Assembly: GCA_963556145.1 (NCBI GenBank)
Contig: OY744465.1
Span: forward strand, 496,001 to 560,000
Origin: Hygrocybe punicea
Lineage: Eukaryota > Basidiomycota > Agaricomycetes > Agaricales > Hygrophoraceae
Direction: 5' to 3'
Length of the DNA: 64,000 bases
Both the position numbers and the translations under genes were made by a program. Below are positions 1 to 12,235 of the stretch, piece after piece. The notes below the pieces were generated by a model that searched no databases, was not told the origin of the DNA, and saw only the letters and a list, made by a program, of their open reading frames with translations. How positions within the stretch are numbered: the first letter of the stretch is position 1; the number at the start of each line of letters is the position of its first letter.

Positions 1-2074
1 ACAAAGGAAATGAAAAATGGAAACGAAAATATAAATAAGTGAGAACCGGGAACGTGAACAGAAAGCGGAACGGAGGATGAAAACGCAAAAATGGGTGATG
101 GAAATGGGTCTATATCCCCACAAGAGTTTCGGAAAGAAGGTCGGAGGCGGAACGACGAGAGGAGGCAGAGAACTTCTTGCCAATATTCGAGCGAGGTGTC
201 AAGGGGGTGGAGGTCCAAAATGCGATGACAAAGTAGAATGAAGACGGAAACGAGGAATAAAATAAAATCGAGAACCGGAGTGCCAACACCAACACAATCC
301 CATATAATGGGTGTGCCGCGTGACGGGTCTAAAAACGACGGGGTGCCCCAAGCAGGCGAAGACAGAACCGACAACGATACGGGAGCGGAAATGACGAGTA
401 GGCTAGAGCACGGGTAATACAAACCCGCACGGGTATGTGCGGGTAAGAGTACGGGTACATAAAACAGAACCCGTGACCTTCATATATACCTGTCATTACA
501 TCTAACACCAATAGAGAATATAGCCACTTTGTGGCACACTCGTGGATACACAACTACTACATATAAATAGGGGCTCAAACTTCACCCACTCCATCATGCC
601 TCCCCCAAAAAAATCCATGCCTCCTCCCAAAAAATCCCACTCCCAGGCCAAATCCAGGCCTTCCCAGCCTTAACCATCCACCCAAATGTCCAGCAGCCAG
701 CCTTGTAATGGCCAAAAGCAACCTGCTACTGAAGAACCGGTGGCATCCTCCAAGCGGCATAGGCCGTTGACTGCAGACTCGTCCACAGCATCACTGTCTC
801 AGTCACAGACCTTGCAGCAGCCTGCCATCACCCCTGCCATGCAGGTCAGGCCGGCGCCAATGGTCACCACCATCATTGACACTGACGATGATGAAGACCA
901 TGTCCACAGCTCGGTAGCACCAGGATCCAAGAGTGCACGCGATGATGATGAGGAGGGAGAAGAGCCTGTCAATTCCGAGGATGAACTCGGTCAGCCAATA
1001 TTCTATGGTGCCATCCAGATTAAATCACTTACCTTGATGTACAGAGCACCTGCGAAAGGACTGGGTTTCGTCAGTTTATGCATTTTACCATCCTATTCCT
1101 GATATCGGGTACGACGACAAGGGGCGCCGGTTCCATACTTTCCGCTGCGCAGCTCAGGGTTGCCGAAAGGGAATTCGCCGTTTCCTCGATAAGGGCGACG
1201 CTAAATCCACAAGCAACCTTTTAAAATATGCACGAATGTGCTGGGGAGTCCAGACTGTCGACAGCGCGCGTGGCCTCACAGCCACACAGACTCGTGAGGG
1301 TCTTGTAGAGGCCGTGGATGGGTCTATAACGGCACACTTTGAGCATCAGGCAAAAGGCAAGGTAACTTACTCACATCGACCACACACCAAGATGGAGACC
1401 AAGGCAGAGATTGTCCGCTGGGTTGCTGAGAATTGTCGGCCATTTAAGATCGTGGAGGATCGTGGCTTCCGGTCGTTGATGAAAACGGGCTGACCAGAGC
1501 ATTACATACCTTCGCGCCACACCATCTCTCGGGACGTCAAGCAGGTCTTCGCTCGTACAAGGAACCAGATTGCCAAGATGCTTAATGAGTATGAGGGGCG
1601 CATCAGTTTTGCAACTGATGCTTGGACTTCGCCGAACCACAAAGCATATGTTGCTGTGACAGCACACCTGGAATGCAAGGGACAGCCCTTGTGCCTCATC
1701 CTCGACGTTGTCGAGGTCGCGAAGGTATGTCACTCACTATGTTTTCACATCATGACTGATCCAATGATCCCAGTCACACTCAGGCATTAATCTCGCAGCC
1801 GCGTTCATAAACATATTGCGAGAGTTCCAGATCGAGCATAAGGTGGGCGCAAATTGTCAGTCATGCGTCTGCAGCTAAATCAGACGTACCAGATGTTGAG
1901 TGTCACATGCGACAATGCGTCATGCAATGACACGATGGTCAATGAGATGGCTGTGGAGATTGATAACTTTTCCGAGGTCAATTGAACTTGGTGTTTTCTG
2001 CACATTGTGAATCTTGTAGCCAAGTCCCTGCTGAAGCCATTTGAGACCATAAAGAAGGGGTTACAAGATGACGC

Positions 2075-2973
2075 TGTAGATGCGGGTTCTTGGTGGCTTC
2101 GGAACTATATAAAGAAATAATATAATGATCCTAACCAGAGGGTGTCAGCGTAGAAGTGACTGGATAAGTCAGTGTCGGGAATAGTAGTAAAAGGAAGGGA
2201 ATGTTAGTAAAAGTAAAGCCGCCGCGTAAAACTGGACTAATAACGACGAATCCGGTGATGAACGGAGTGAAAACGGGCAAATAATAAAGAACCCGACGAT
2301 GCCGACAATGTCGGGTACAGCGGGTCGGGTCGGGTCGGATCGGAAACAATGAATGAATATACGGAAACAACAATAAAGACGACGAAGTGGACTATAAAAA
2401 GCTAAGGGTCTACGTGGACGAGCATTTGAAGGGATTAAAAGGCGATTCTGACTATGAGGGAAACGGGGACTAAGGGTATCTTATTTTGTACGGTCGTCGG
2501 GGACCGTTTTTATAGTACATGAGTGTGTAGCTACTTTCGGACATGTCTACTTCGGCCGATAGAAACTACAAAGAAACACTGGAATGGGGAAGTGGAAAGG
2601 GGGGTTGCAAAGCAACGAAGACAGGAAAGTGGAGGGGAAAACGAATATCCATGAAAAAGACTGGAAAAGTCCTACATATCTCCGAAAGGACGAGGGGATG
2701 CATAAATAAGGTAAATCCGAAGTCGGGGATTGAGTCCGAAGAGATCCATCTCCTGGAATTGGAACTCCGAGGCGTTTGAGGCTGACGGATTTAGCCCAAA
2801 AGCGGCCATCACAAAGCGGCATGTGTCGGGTTACGTCGGTCACGTCAGGTCACATCACATCATGTCACGTCGGGTTACGTCGGGTTTGAATGCAAGTCGA
2901 ATGGTGGCATCGGGTTGGTCCGGATTCGTGATATATCGATGATACGGACTCAGAGGGACGACGACCCTCTACA
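2075..2973 (-). repeat. LTR, left copy (3' LTR of minus-strand element)
   Basis: 899 bp with perfect 6-bp terminal inverted repeats TGTAGA/TCTACA. It differs from the right copy at seven positions by direct comparison. Six of these are CG/CA or CG/TG alternatives and one is an A/T transversion. It contains GGGTCGGGTCGGGTCGG simple repeats. Confidence 0.95.
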
Positions 2974-5239
2974 TCTCCAGGGTACTTTAAATGAAGACCA
3001 CCCCTGGTCGACACTACGTGGACTCGGGACGTGGATGCGTGAGATGAAGCCGATGCAGTGGTCGTGAAAGCGGGTTCAACAGGATGAGGCGGGTCGTGGA
3101 TGACGCGAACGGGGACAGTGGATCGTGACTAGCGGAGCTCGATGGACGGTCGGAGGCCAAGAGCGGCGAATGGGGAACGAAATGAGTGAAGCCAGTGTCG
3201 AGAAAAAAAAAGGAAACAAAGTACATAGAACCGGGGAAAAGGGAACTGAGCGGAAATGAAAGAAGAGATGGAAAGCTACAAAAACGGGACAAATGGAGAG
3301 CGGAAACGCAAAATAGATGAGAAAATAAATAAATGTCGGGTATCAGAAAGAGGGGACGCAATAGAAATCAAGTCGGGATAAAACTAAACGTGACATAGGA
3401 TTGGGGGCGGGTGACGGAAACGGTGAAGGCATGAGCGGAAACACGTAGGGCATAAGCGGAAACGACAGCGGATGACAAAATGATGTAGTTAGGGTCGGCG
3501 GCTTCGGTGGCTGTGTCAACGGGTGGCGGAAACGGTGGCATAGGCTGCGGAAAGCATAAAACGATAAGCTTGGTGACGTGGGCATAGAGATACGAAGACA
3601 ACAGTAAACATGATATGACGATGGCGGAGGTTCGATATGACAACAACGGAGGTTCCATGGACGACAATGGAGGTTCAATATACGATGGCGGAGGTTCGAT
3701 AGACGACGGCGGAGGTTCGATAGACGGCGGTGGAGGTTCGATATGTCAATACTAATATGGGGGCGATAATCAACGGCTGTGATATCAGCCTCATACTAGG
3801 CAGTTCAGCACCGGCTTGGACCTGTGGGGAAGCATTCTCCCCCATGGAACTGAAATATAAAGTCGGGTGGGTTGGGAATCGAAGCCGAGACAGGGAACAT
3901 TGTGTCTGGGTCGAATCGAAGCCGAGACAGGGAACGTTGTGTCTGGGTCGAAACGGTGGCGGAAACAGTGGGTCATGGAAAGCGGAGAGCGATGTCAATG
4001 GGTGGAATGCGGGTGCATGAGCGGATGAGTCGGGTGCGTGGGGATTGAGTGAAGCGGTGCGTCGGGTTCGTAAGCGGGTGCGGCGGGTTCGTAAACGGGT
4101 TCACTGGGTGCGACGGATTCATAAGCAGGTGTGTCGGGTACGTCGGGTGTATTATGCAGGTGTCGGGTGTGTCGGGAACGAGTGTATTTCTTTTTATCTT
4201 TCTTTATCTCTGACGTTTTTCTTTCTTTTTATTTATTTAATCTATCTATGTATATATTTCTTATACCGATGGACGGTGATGGGGTTTTCGTAGGGTCGGG
4301 TTCCGCGGATACGGGAGTGCGAAGGTGGCGGATACGGGATGTAAAACCGGAACCGGAAGCAGATGCTCGAATTGAGCCGGAACCGGAACCGGATGCCGCG
4401 GAATCGTTGGGAACGCGTCCGGGTTCGTAGTCAGGTGCTGTGATGCGAGTCGCGGATCCGGAACCGGAACCCGGTGTAGCGGGTAGGTTGAAAACGGGTT
4501 GTCAGGTGTGGCGGTATGGCATAGGGCGACGTAGGGAGACGAGGGTGGACGACGTGAGCGGATGAGACGGAACGTGGTTGCGAGGCGTGGATCATGGTTG
4601 CATGGGGTTGTTCGACGCTGCGGGTGGTCGAGGGAAGCGGGTAACAGGTGGTCGAGGTCGGCGGTACGGGATAGGGCAATGTTGGGAAACGGAGGCGGAT
4701 GACGTGGGCAGATACGAAGGGACGTGGTGTTGCATGATGTGGATCGTGGTTGCGTGAGGTCATTCGAGGGTGCTGGAGGCCGGGGGAGCGGGTGACGGGT
4801 GATCGAGGCTGGGGTATGGTGTAAGGAGCTGTTGGAGATGGGGGCGGACGGCGTGGGCGGGGAGATGGATTGGGGTGATACGGGTGGCGTCTTCGTGATG
4901 TTTTCGTGGCGGATAGTTGCGTGGGGATTTGACAATGGTCCATCGGGTCGTGGAACGGGTTTGGGCGGCCGGTGGTCATGGTTTCACGGGCATAACCCAA
5001 CGGGGGCTTTGTTTGGGCTTGCGAAGGGACTTGAAGGACGTCGTGGAGTTGGTCGAGGGCGTAGGTGATCGAAGGGGAGTGGACGAGGACGGGGACGGCT
5101 GGGGGTGAATGGAGGTCGATGGGGGGTGACGTGGCCGCTTGCGTGGGACGACGAGGGACGAGAGCGGAGTCGTTTGGGACGGGAAAGGGTCCCACAGAAG
5201 TGCGGGGGCGTGAACGTGGGTGTGGGGGCTGACGGTCGT

Positions 5240-6360
5240 GGTGGTCGTTGGTGCTGGGTCTGGGAACGTGGTGGTAGGCTGTTGGGTGACGTGGCGAAGC
5301 GTTGATGGCTCGAGGGCAGTGGGGACGGCTTGTACGGCGTCACGACGGACGATGTGTGGCCCTGGGATGCGGTACGAGGCAGCGGTGGGTCCGACGAGGG
5401 CGTGAGCGGCCGGAGATGTCGACTTTGGCTGGGGCACGAAGCCGGTGACGTGGCATGGCGTTGGAGGCTCGAATATAACGGGGACAGCTTGTGCGGGTTT
5501 TCGGGGGCGATGTAGGGTGTTGGGATGTGATACGAGCCGCCGGTGGGTCCTACGAAGGCGTGAGCGGCCGAGGAGGTCATATAGGCGGGTGCATGGGGCG
5601 AGGTGACGTGGCACGCGTGTGGGACATCGACGACGGCGAGGAGGACCCATGAGGGCTCGCAACTGGTGTCGTGGGGTCGTAGGAAGCGGTGCGAGGCGAC
5701 GGGGAGGTCCAACGAGGGCGTGAGCGGCCGGAGATGTCGAGTAAGCTGGGTCGCGAGGCAGGGTGACGTGGCACGGCGTGGGGGATCGATAACGAGGAAG
5801 ACGGCATTTGATGGCTCGCAACTGGCGTCGTGGGGTCGTAGGAAGCGAGGCGAGGCGACGAGGAGGTCCAACGAGGACGTGAGCGGCCGGGGATGTCGAG
5901 TACGCGGGCGTATAAAGCGGTTTGGCGTGGCATGGCGTTGGGGACTCGATAACGGCGAAGACGGCTCGTGAGTGCTCGCGAAGGGCGCTGTGGGGACCCG
6001 GAAAGCCATACGAGGCTGCGTGGGGGTAGCAACGAGGGCGTGAGCGGCCGGGGATGTCGAATAGGCGGGTGCATGAGCTGGGATGACGTGGCAACGCGTT
6101 GGGGACTCGATAATGGCGGAGACGGCTCGTGAGGGCTCGTGAAGGGTGATGTGGGACTCTGGGAAGCGGTGCGAGGCGACGGGGTGTCCAACGAAGGCGT
6201 GAGCGGCCGGAGATGTCGACTTGGCTGGGGCACGAAGCCGGGTGACGTGGCACGGTGTGGGGCATCGATAACGGCGAAGATGGCTTGTGAGGCTCGCGAA
6301 TGGCGTCGTGGGGCTGTAGCTCAGTGTTGAGGGCTCGAACGCGGGGGCTGCTCACATGAA
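5240..6360 (-). repeat. About 160-bp tandem repeats inside the LARD-like element
   Basis: The motif GTGAGCGGCCG recurs near 5402, 5558, 5719, 5880, 6039 and 6199, a period of 156-161 bp. Each unit also carries GTGACGTGGCA and GGGGACTCGATAA variants. The minus strand has a 635-codon frame here (4976-6883) very rich in Pro, Ser, Arg and Thr. Its repetition and composition make it a by-product of the minisatellite. A related array lies at about 34740-35720. The rest of the internal region (2974-5239 and 6361-7014) is G-rich, with no gene recognised. Confidence 0.8.
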
Positions 6361-7014
6361 CTCGTGAAGGGCGCTGACGTGGTTTTGCTGGTAACTTCGT
6401 GGGCTCAGATGATGGGGGGGCTTGTAAGGGCTTGTATCCGGTGACAAGTGCGAGTTCGTAGACGCGAGCGGCTGGGGGTGCACAGGCTAAACCCGTTGCA
6501 CGGAGATCCATCTGTTCCGAGTTGTGAGTGACGCGTGAGTGCCATTGGGCGAGTCGATGTTTTGGGGCTTTCCAGTCGCGGTTTTTCGACAGGTATCGGT
6601 GGGGAGTGGGATTCCGAGCGTGTTGGGAGTCTATAAACGAATGTGGATGGGATGGATGTGACAGAATTCGAGTCGACGAAAGAGTGTTGTTGGATCGTGG
6701 CTGTGCAAGTTTCCTAAAGCGGGAAGCGGCCGTTGGGTTGGGCGGCACAAGGACGGGTTCGAGGTCGTTAGTGAAACTGAACAATTGTAGTCGGCAAAGA
6801 AAAGAAAATATTAATAGAATCAAACCCGGATGATGGTGTGATGGTTGGAGATCGGATGTCAGAGTGTTGGATGTCGGGTGCAAGGAGGTCGGGTAACGGG
6901 TAGCGGATGTGTAGAGTGTGGCGGAAGGACTTGTTCGAGAATGACGAAGGGAAATCTAGGGTTGTTGAATGAATGTGTGATGGACACTGAATTATCCTCA
7001 CGGTGGGCTCCAGA

Positions 7015-7913
7015 TGTAGATGCGGGTTCTTGGTGGCTTCGGAACTATATAAAGAAATAATATAATGATCCTAACCAGAGGGTGTCAGCGTAGAAGTGAC
7101 TGGATAAGTCAGTGTCAGGAATAGTAGTAAAAGGAAGGGAATGTTAGTAAAAGTAAAGCCGCTGCGTAAAACTGGACTAATAACGACGAATCCGGTGATG
7201 AACGGAGTGAAAACGGGCAAATAATAAAGAACCCGACGATGCCGACAATGTCGGGTACAGCGGGTCGGGTCGGGTCGGATCGGAAACAATGAATGAATAT
7301 ACGGAAACAACAATAAAGACGACGAAGTGGACTATAAAAAGCTAAGGGTCTATGTGGACGAGCATTTGAAGGGATTAAAAGGCGATTCTGACTATGAGGG
7401 AAACGGGGACTAAGGGTATCTTATTTTGTACGGTCGTCGGGGACCGTTTTTATAGTACATGAGTGTGTAGCTACTTTCGGACATGTCTACTTCGGCCGAT
7501 AGAAACTACAAAGAAACACTGGAATGGGGAAGTGGAAAGGGGGGTTGCAAAGCAACGAAGACAGGAAAGTGGAGGGGAAAACGAATATCCATGAAAAAGA
7601 CTGGAAAAGTCCTACATATCTCTGAAAGGACGAGGGGATGCATAAATAAGGTAAATCCGAAGTCGGGGATTGAGTCCGAAGAGATCCATCTCCTGGAATT
7701 GGAACTCCGAGGCGTTTGAGGCTGACGGATTTAGCCCAAAAGCGGCCATCACAAAGCGGCATGTGTCGGGTTACGTCGGTCACATCGGGTCACATCACAT
7801 CATGTCACGTCGGGTTACGTCGGGTTTGAATGCAAGTCGAATGGTGGCATCGGGTTGGTCCGGATTCGTGTTATATCGATGATACGGACTCAGAGGGACG
7901 ACGACCCTCTACA
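7015..7913 (-). repeat. LTR, right copy (5' LTR of minus-strand element)
   Basis: 899 bp, 99.2% identical to the copy at 2075-2973. The adjacent primer-binding-like sequence (6995-7012, minus strand) matches that of the gypsy-type element next door, so both families probably use the same tRNA primer. The isoacceptor was not identified. Confidence 0.95.
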
Positions 7914-10054
7914 ACGCGCTGCAGCACGAACTGGATGAGATGGCAGAGGACTTGGAACTCGAAGAAGTCGCCACACAAGCATTTGGAAACGGTGTATGTG
8001 ATGATGACGAGTCCACTGAAGATGACATTGATGGGTTGGTGGACAAGATGGAAGACCTCCCTGAAGAGGAGCGCACAGAGATACGGGCTCAGATCCGTCC
8101 TGTAATGCTTGTTCTCGCCAAGGTTAGTGAACATTGCACGAGTAATGGCGCGACTCATCAGGACCTCGTTATGCAGCTCCGGAAACTAGCGTTCAAGACG
8201 ATACACTCCACCACGATCCTGTTGCCTGCTTGGGACTCGTGCTTCAAGGAAATCGACGAAGCTCTTCGACGAATGCCGCGCGATGTTCGGACTCGTTGGA
8301 ACTCAACCTATGACATGCTGGCCTTTGCTCTGAAATACAGAAATGTCATTGAGAACTACACAGCAGATCGAAAGAACAACTTACATCCATATGAGCTGTC
8401 AGAAAAAGATTGGGATATCATTCAGCAGCTGTGCGACATCTTTAAGGCATGTGCTGTGCACTTTCCCTAAATAGAAATGACTCAACTGGCACAAACATGC
8501 AGATTCTCAAAGACGCAACTCTGTTCTTCTCTCGTGCAACCCCAAATCTCGCTGTCGTCATCCCGGCAATGGACGAGATTGACCAGCGCTTCAATGATAT
8601 ACTCAAAAAATCGACCATCGATAAGTCCATCAAATCCGCTGTCCGCCTCGCACTCGCAACGTTGAATCGGTACTATTCGCTCACAGACGCTTCAGAGGTC
8701 TACCGGATCGTGATGAGTACATTAACATCTATTTTTTTGGTTGAATCTCGAGCTTACCAGAACGCTAGTCCTGCATCCCCGTCACAAATTGGCTTATTTC
8801 AAGACTCAGCAATGGGAGCCGGATTGGATCGCAACTGCAGAGGAACTCCTTCAGACTGAATACAATCGTCACTATGCGTCAGGAACCGAGTGTGTAGACG
8901 TTGCGGCTAGTACTGGTAAAGATACAGCCGCTCAGGTGCGTATATGTATTTTTTTGAGTTTTTTTGTATTGTACTCACAACGCTGCCTGGTCAGGAATCT
9001 TCCGCCAACATTTTCGATACTATTCCCACCCTCGCTGCACCCAAGCTGTCAGAGTTGCGAGACGAGATCACTGTCTACTTAAGCACGGACCTGGAGATGG
9101 TCCCAGATGTCATTGTGTGGTGGATCAACAAGCGGGTGGTCTTCCCGACGCTATACCGAATGGCGCTGGACTACCTGACGATTCCAGGTATGTATCCAGA
9201 CTCTTCATATATGTCCTGATCTAATATATTTGTGCAGCCACCTCTGTTGATGTCGAACGAACATTCAGTCGAGGACGTCTCTTACTCTCTCATGTCCGAA
9301 GCCGGCTCTCAGTCCAGTCCATGCATGCTTTATTGTGTCTGGGTTCCTGGAGCTTATTGGGTCTCATGAAGGATGAGGATGTGTTGAAGGCTACAACACA
9401 GCCAGATCTGCAGGAAGATGAGCCTGAGTTGGCATGGAACTGGGATGCGATAACCCTCAATAAATCATTGTAGTTTTTTTTTTATCTCGTAGACTTGCAC
9501 CCCCCCAAATACATGATGGTACCCCTGGGTACCTGTTACCCGCTGTTACCTGCCATAACCTGAGGGTAGAGGGGTACGGGTCAGTGCGGGTAAGAGTACG
9601 GGTAGCAATGCCAGACCCGCAGGGTTACCCGTGCTCTTGCCTAACGACGAGGGGAACCAGGAACGAAGGGGTCAACATAACGGAATTGGAACCGGAATCA
9701 AAATCAAATAAAAGGGGTGGAATGGGGTCCGGAATGGGAACGGGCATGGAATACTCAACCAAAGTTGACAGAATCTCGATAGACGGTGACAGAGGACAAT
9801 ATGGCGGCAATATCGGGGACGGAATGTCTATTTCTGGAGAATCTGAGGACAATGGGAGCGGGTCCAGTATGAGTTCGTGGACGGAAAGCGGAGGGGTCGA
9901 AAGAGGAGACGACAGGGACGAAATAGGAAACAGAATGGATAAATTGGGAACGGGACCGGAAGGCAAGACGGAATCGATGACCAGCATCGATAAATTGGGA
10001 AGGGGCTCGGATGGGAACAACACGGGACTGGACAACAAAACCAGTGGTCCCTGT

Positions 10055-11210
10055 GGTTTTAGTTAACTGAACCCCAGTTAAGGTACGAAAGTTAGGTGTA
10101 CTATCTGCACTAGTAGCTAGGGCTTAAGTTAAACTCCCAGACAGTGCCTGCTGCGATACAGTTAAACTCGGCCTAGCAATTACTGGTAGGTTCAGTTAAA
10201 CTTTAGACAGCAGTGCCAAGGCCTTCAGTTCACTGTAAAGCTCAGTTAAACCCAGCCCAGTTGTTACTGTGAGCTTAGTTAAACTGTGTGCACTATTTAC
10301 TGCATTGGCAGTTTAACTTTGAGCAGTAGCTACTGGATGGTCAGTTTAACCATCTGCAGCAGTTGCTGTACCTCCAGTTTAACCAGGTGTATTTTATTTG
10401 ATCCTACATACAGAGATATTCACAATGTGTTGTATTCCTCTGCCAAAATTGGACCCTTAATCACCCAACTTTGCGAGTACACATCTCAAAAATCCAAATT
10501 TAATTCTGGGAGTACTAAGTAGATGCTATATGATGTTGAACATCAGTGCCTGGTTATTGGTGGTGTAGAGTATGTCTTGTAGCCAACATGTAACAAATCC
10601 ACAACCTTCAATCACAAATCATTCAAGTTCATGTCTTGGTTGAATAGCCAGCCACAACACAAAGTATCAAACATTTTTTGGCTACAAGACATATCCCGCA
10701 CTACCAATAACCAGGCACTGATGTTCAACATCATATAGCATCTACTTAGTACTCCCAGAATTAAATTTGGATTTTTGAGATGTGTACTCGCAAAGTTGGG
10801 TGATTAAGGGTCCAATTTTGGCAGAGGAATACAACACATTGTGAATATCTCTGTATGTAGGATCAAATAAAATACACCTGGTTAAACTGGAGGTACAGCA
10901 ACTGCTGCAGATGGTTAAACTGACCATCCAGTAGCTACTGCTCAAAGTTAAACTGCCAATGCAGTAAATAGTGCACACAGTTTAACTAAGCTCACAGTAA
11001 CAACTGGGCTGGGTTTAACTGAGCTTTACAGTGAACTGAAGGCCTTGGTACTGCTGTCTAAAGTTTAACTGAACCTACCAGTAATTGCTAGGCCGAGTTT
11101 AACTGTATCGCAGCAGGCACTGTCTGGGAGTTTAACTTAAGCCCCAGCTACTAGTGCAGATAGTACACCTAACTTTCATACCTTAACTTGGGTTGAGTTT
11201 AACTAAAACC
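10055..11210. mobile_element. 1.16-kb palindromic (foldback) element
   Basis: Two inverted arms of about 0.5 kb flank a loop of roughly 100 bp (about 10590-10680). The ends are GGTTTTAGTTAA and its complement. The motif CAGTTAAAC recurs about every 35-50 bp in each arm, the usual look of subterminal protein-binding repeats. A 78-codon frame occurs identically on opposite strands in the two arms (10286-10522 and 10742-10978), simply because the arms mirror each other. Both flanks contain CCCTG, a possible short target duplication. No transposase, so non-autonomous; superfamily unknown. Confidence 0.75.
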
Positions 11211-12052
11211 CCCTGGACTATTGACAAAACCTGTAAACAAATAACGGTCTCGACAGGCACCAGAATGGATGGGGATGGGGAACATGATGATGGGGACGGA
11301 GTATACAAAGGACCGGAATGAACGTGGGGGATGTAATGAACGACAGTGGGCAGGATCGAGGACAGGATCGAGGACGGGATCTGTTCCGGAGGTGAAATAA
11401 CTGCGACAGGTACGGGTGCGGGACCGGAATCGGGACTGGAAATGGCAACAGGGGCTGCCGTGACAATGGATTCCAGAATGGAATGGTAACTGGAAAGGAG
11501 AAACAATGTGGCGTCGTGGAAAATATCAACCGGGTACAGATTGTCGTGGTAATGACTGGGAAGGAGGTAATGGAGTTGTTCTTCAACACGTTGACGAAGA
11601 TCTGAGTCAAATCCGTTGGCAAAATACTCATTCCGCTGCTTGTCCGATAAACGGCCGTTGTCGTATAGTACTCCGGATATGCGTATGAAGTCCCGGAAAT
11701 ATTGTCCTAAGTCCGTCTTGTTTTCTATACCATAATCCGATTGTCGTTTAACCAATTGATTGAGATCTGTGATTGTATACCAAATACTGTCTGTGGCACA
11801 GGGATAGAAGGCGAAAACGGCATGTCGGAAAGCGATGAAGTCCTTTGCTGAAGCGGCGGGAAGGGTAGACCAAAGTTCGTAGTCGTCGTTATCAAGGTAC
11901 CGGAGCATGTAGCGAATTTTCATAGTGTCCGTGAGTCCACAGTCGGAGCCGAGCATGTCAATTTCGTCAAAGAAGCGGGGAAGGTCGTGTTCGTCACCAT
12001 GAAACGTCGGGGCTGAACGATCACCTTGGAGAGGCATCAATCCGTGCGTCAT
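11211..12052 (-). pseudogene. Gypsy-type Gag, capsid-like region, interrupted
   Basis: The frame has the layout of basidiomycete Ty3/gypsy Gag: a start region with APTFHGDEHDLPRFFDE, a YMLRYLDNDDYELWSTLP stretch, a helical capsid-like middle (AFRHAVFAFYP, ITDLNQLV, QYFRDFIRISGVL, EYFANGFD) and then a Pro/Ser-rich tail. In intact elements this would assemble the particle that packages element RNA. Here the tail runs into the palindromic element at 10055-11210, which adds a premature end. Pro/Ser-rich coding continues beyond it at 9652-10054. No zinc knuckle is visible. Family assignment is from recalled resemblance. Confidence 0.65.
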
Positions 12053-12235
12053 ATCGGGGAATTTCCAAATCAGGAAGTGGGTCGGGTCGGGGAGGTATGA
12101 GGAAGGGGTCGAAGTCGTAAGCGGGGCTGAGCGATTAGAGTCGGGAACAAAGGAGAAACGTCATGAAAGTCAAACCCGACGGTGGGGAGGGTATGAAAAG
12201 ACAAAAGAACTAAACTCCTCGCAGTGGGCTCCAGT

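Larger units (their letters stand above)
2075..7913 (-). mobile_element. 5.8-kb LTR retroelement without recognisable gag/pol (LARD-like)
   Basis: Two 899-bp LTRs (2075-2973 and 7015-7913) begin TGTAGA, end TCTACA and are flanked by the 4-bp duplication acgc (2071-2074 and 7914-7917). Removing the element and one acgc rejoins the hAT-1 transposase frame. A primer-binding-like TGGAGCCCACCG (minus strand, ending at 7012) sits two bases inside the right LTR, so the element runs on the minus strand. The 4.0-kb internal region has no protease, reverse transcriptase or integrase. It is GC-rich and dominated by tandem repeats, so the element is probably non-autonomous. The LTRs differ at 7 of 899 positions, so insertion was recent. 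Confidence 0.9.
686..9473 (+). pseudogene. hAT transposase (BED finger, RNase H-like core, hATC domain), broken
   Basis: Segments in order: an acidic, low-complexity N-terminus; a BED-like finger near 1135-1235 (CAAQGCRKGIRRF ... KYARMCW); the core with FATDAWTSPNHKAY near 1608-1650 and FLHIVNLVAKSLL near 1995-2030; then, after the LTR element, RDVRTRWNSTYDML near 8280-8320 and the C-terminal hATC part with SVDVERTFSRGRL near 9245-9285. Several short introns are needed. Lesions: the LTR insertion after the codons for KGLQDDA; an in-frame TGA at 1983-1985 just before the FLHIVNL motif; and Tyr where relatives have a zinc-binding His in the BED finger (hAT-2 has KHVKRCW). The TGA and the Tyr both fit C-to-T change. 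It would have cut and pasted hAT-1 and perhaps related MITEs. Confidence 0.85.
399..9643 (+). mobile_element. hAT transposon hAT-1, split by an LTR element
   Basis: The ends are TAGGCTAGAGCACGGGTAA on the left and, read inward, TAGGCAAGAGCACGGGTAA on the right. They are flanked by the 8-bp near-duplication atgacgag (391-398) / acgacgag (9644-9651), as expected for hAT. Subterminal ACGGGT/TACCCG repeats lie at both ends. Without the 5.8-kb LTR insertion the element is about 3.4 kb. It carries a BED-type hAT transposase (686-9473) and sits inside the gag tail of the gypsy-type element. Confidence 0.85.

Noticed and set aside
4976..6883. 635-codon minus-strand frame, Pro/Ser/Arg/Thr-rich
   Set aside because: It lies on the 160-bp tandem repeats, other frames are open over the same stretch, and there is no domain. 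GC-rich repeat DNA with few stops explains it.
10286..10978. Two identical 78-codon genes on opposite strands
   Set aside because: They are mirror images in the arms of one palindrome.
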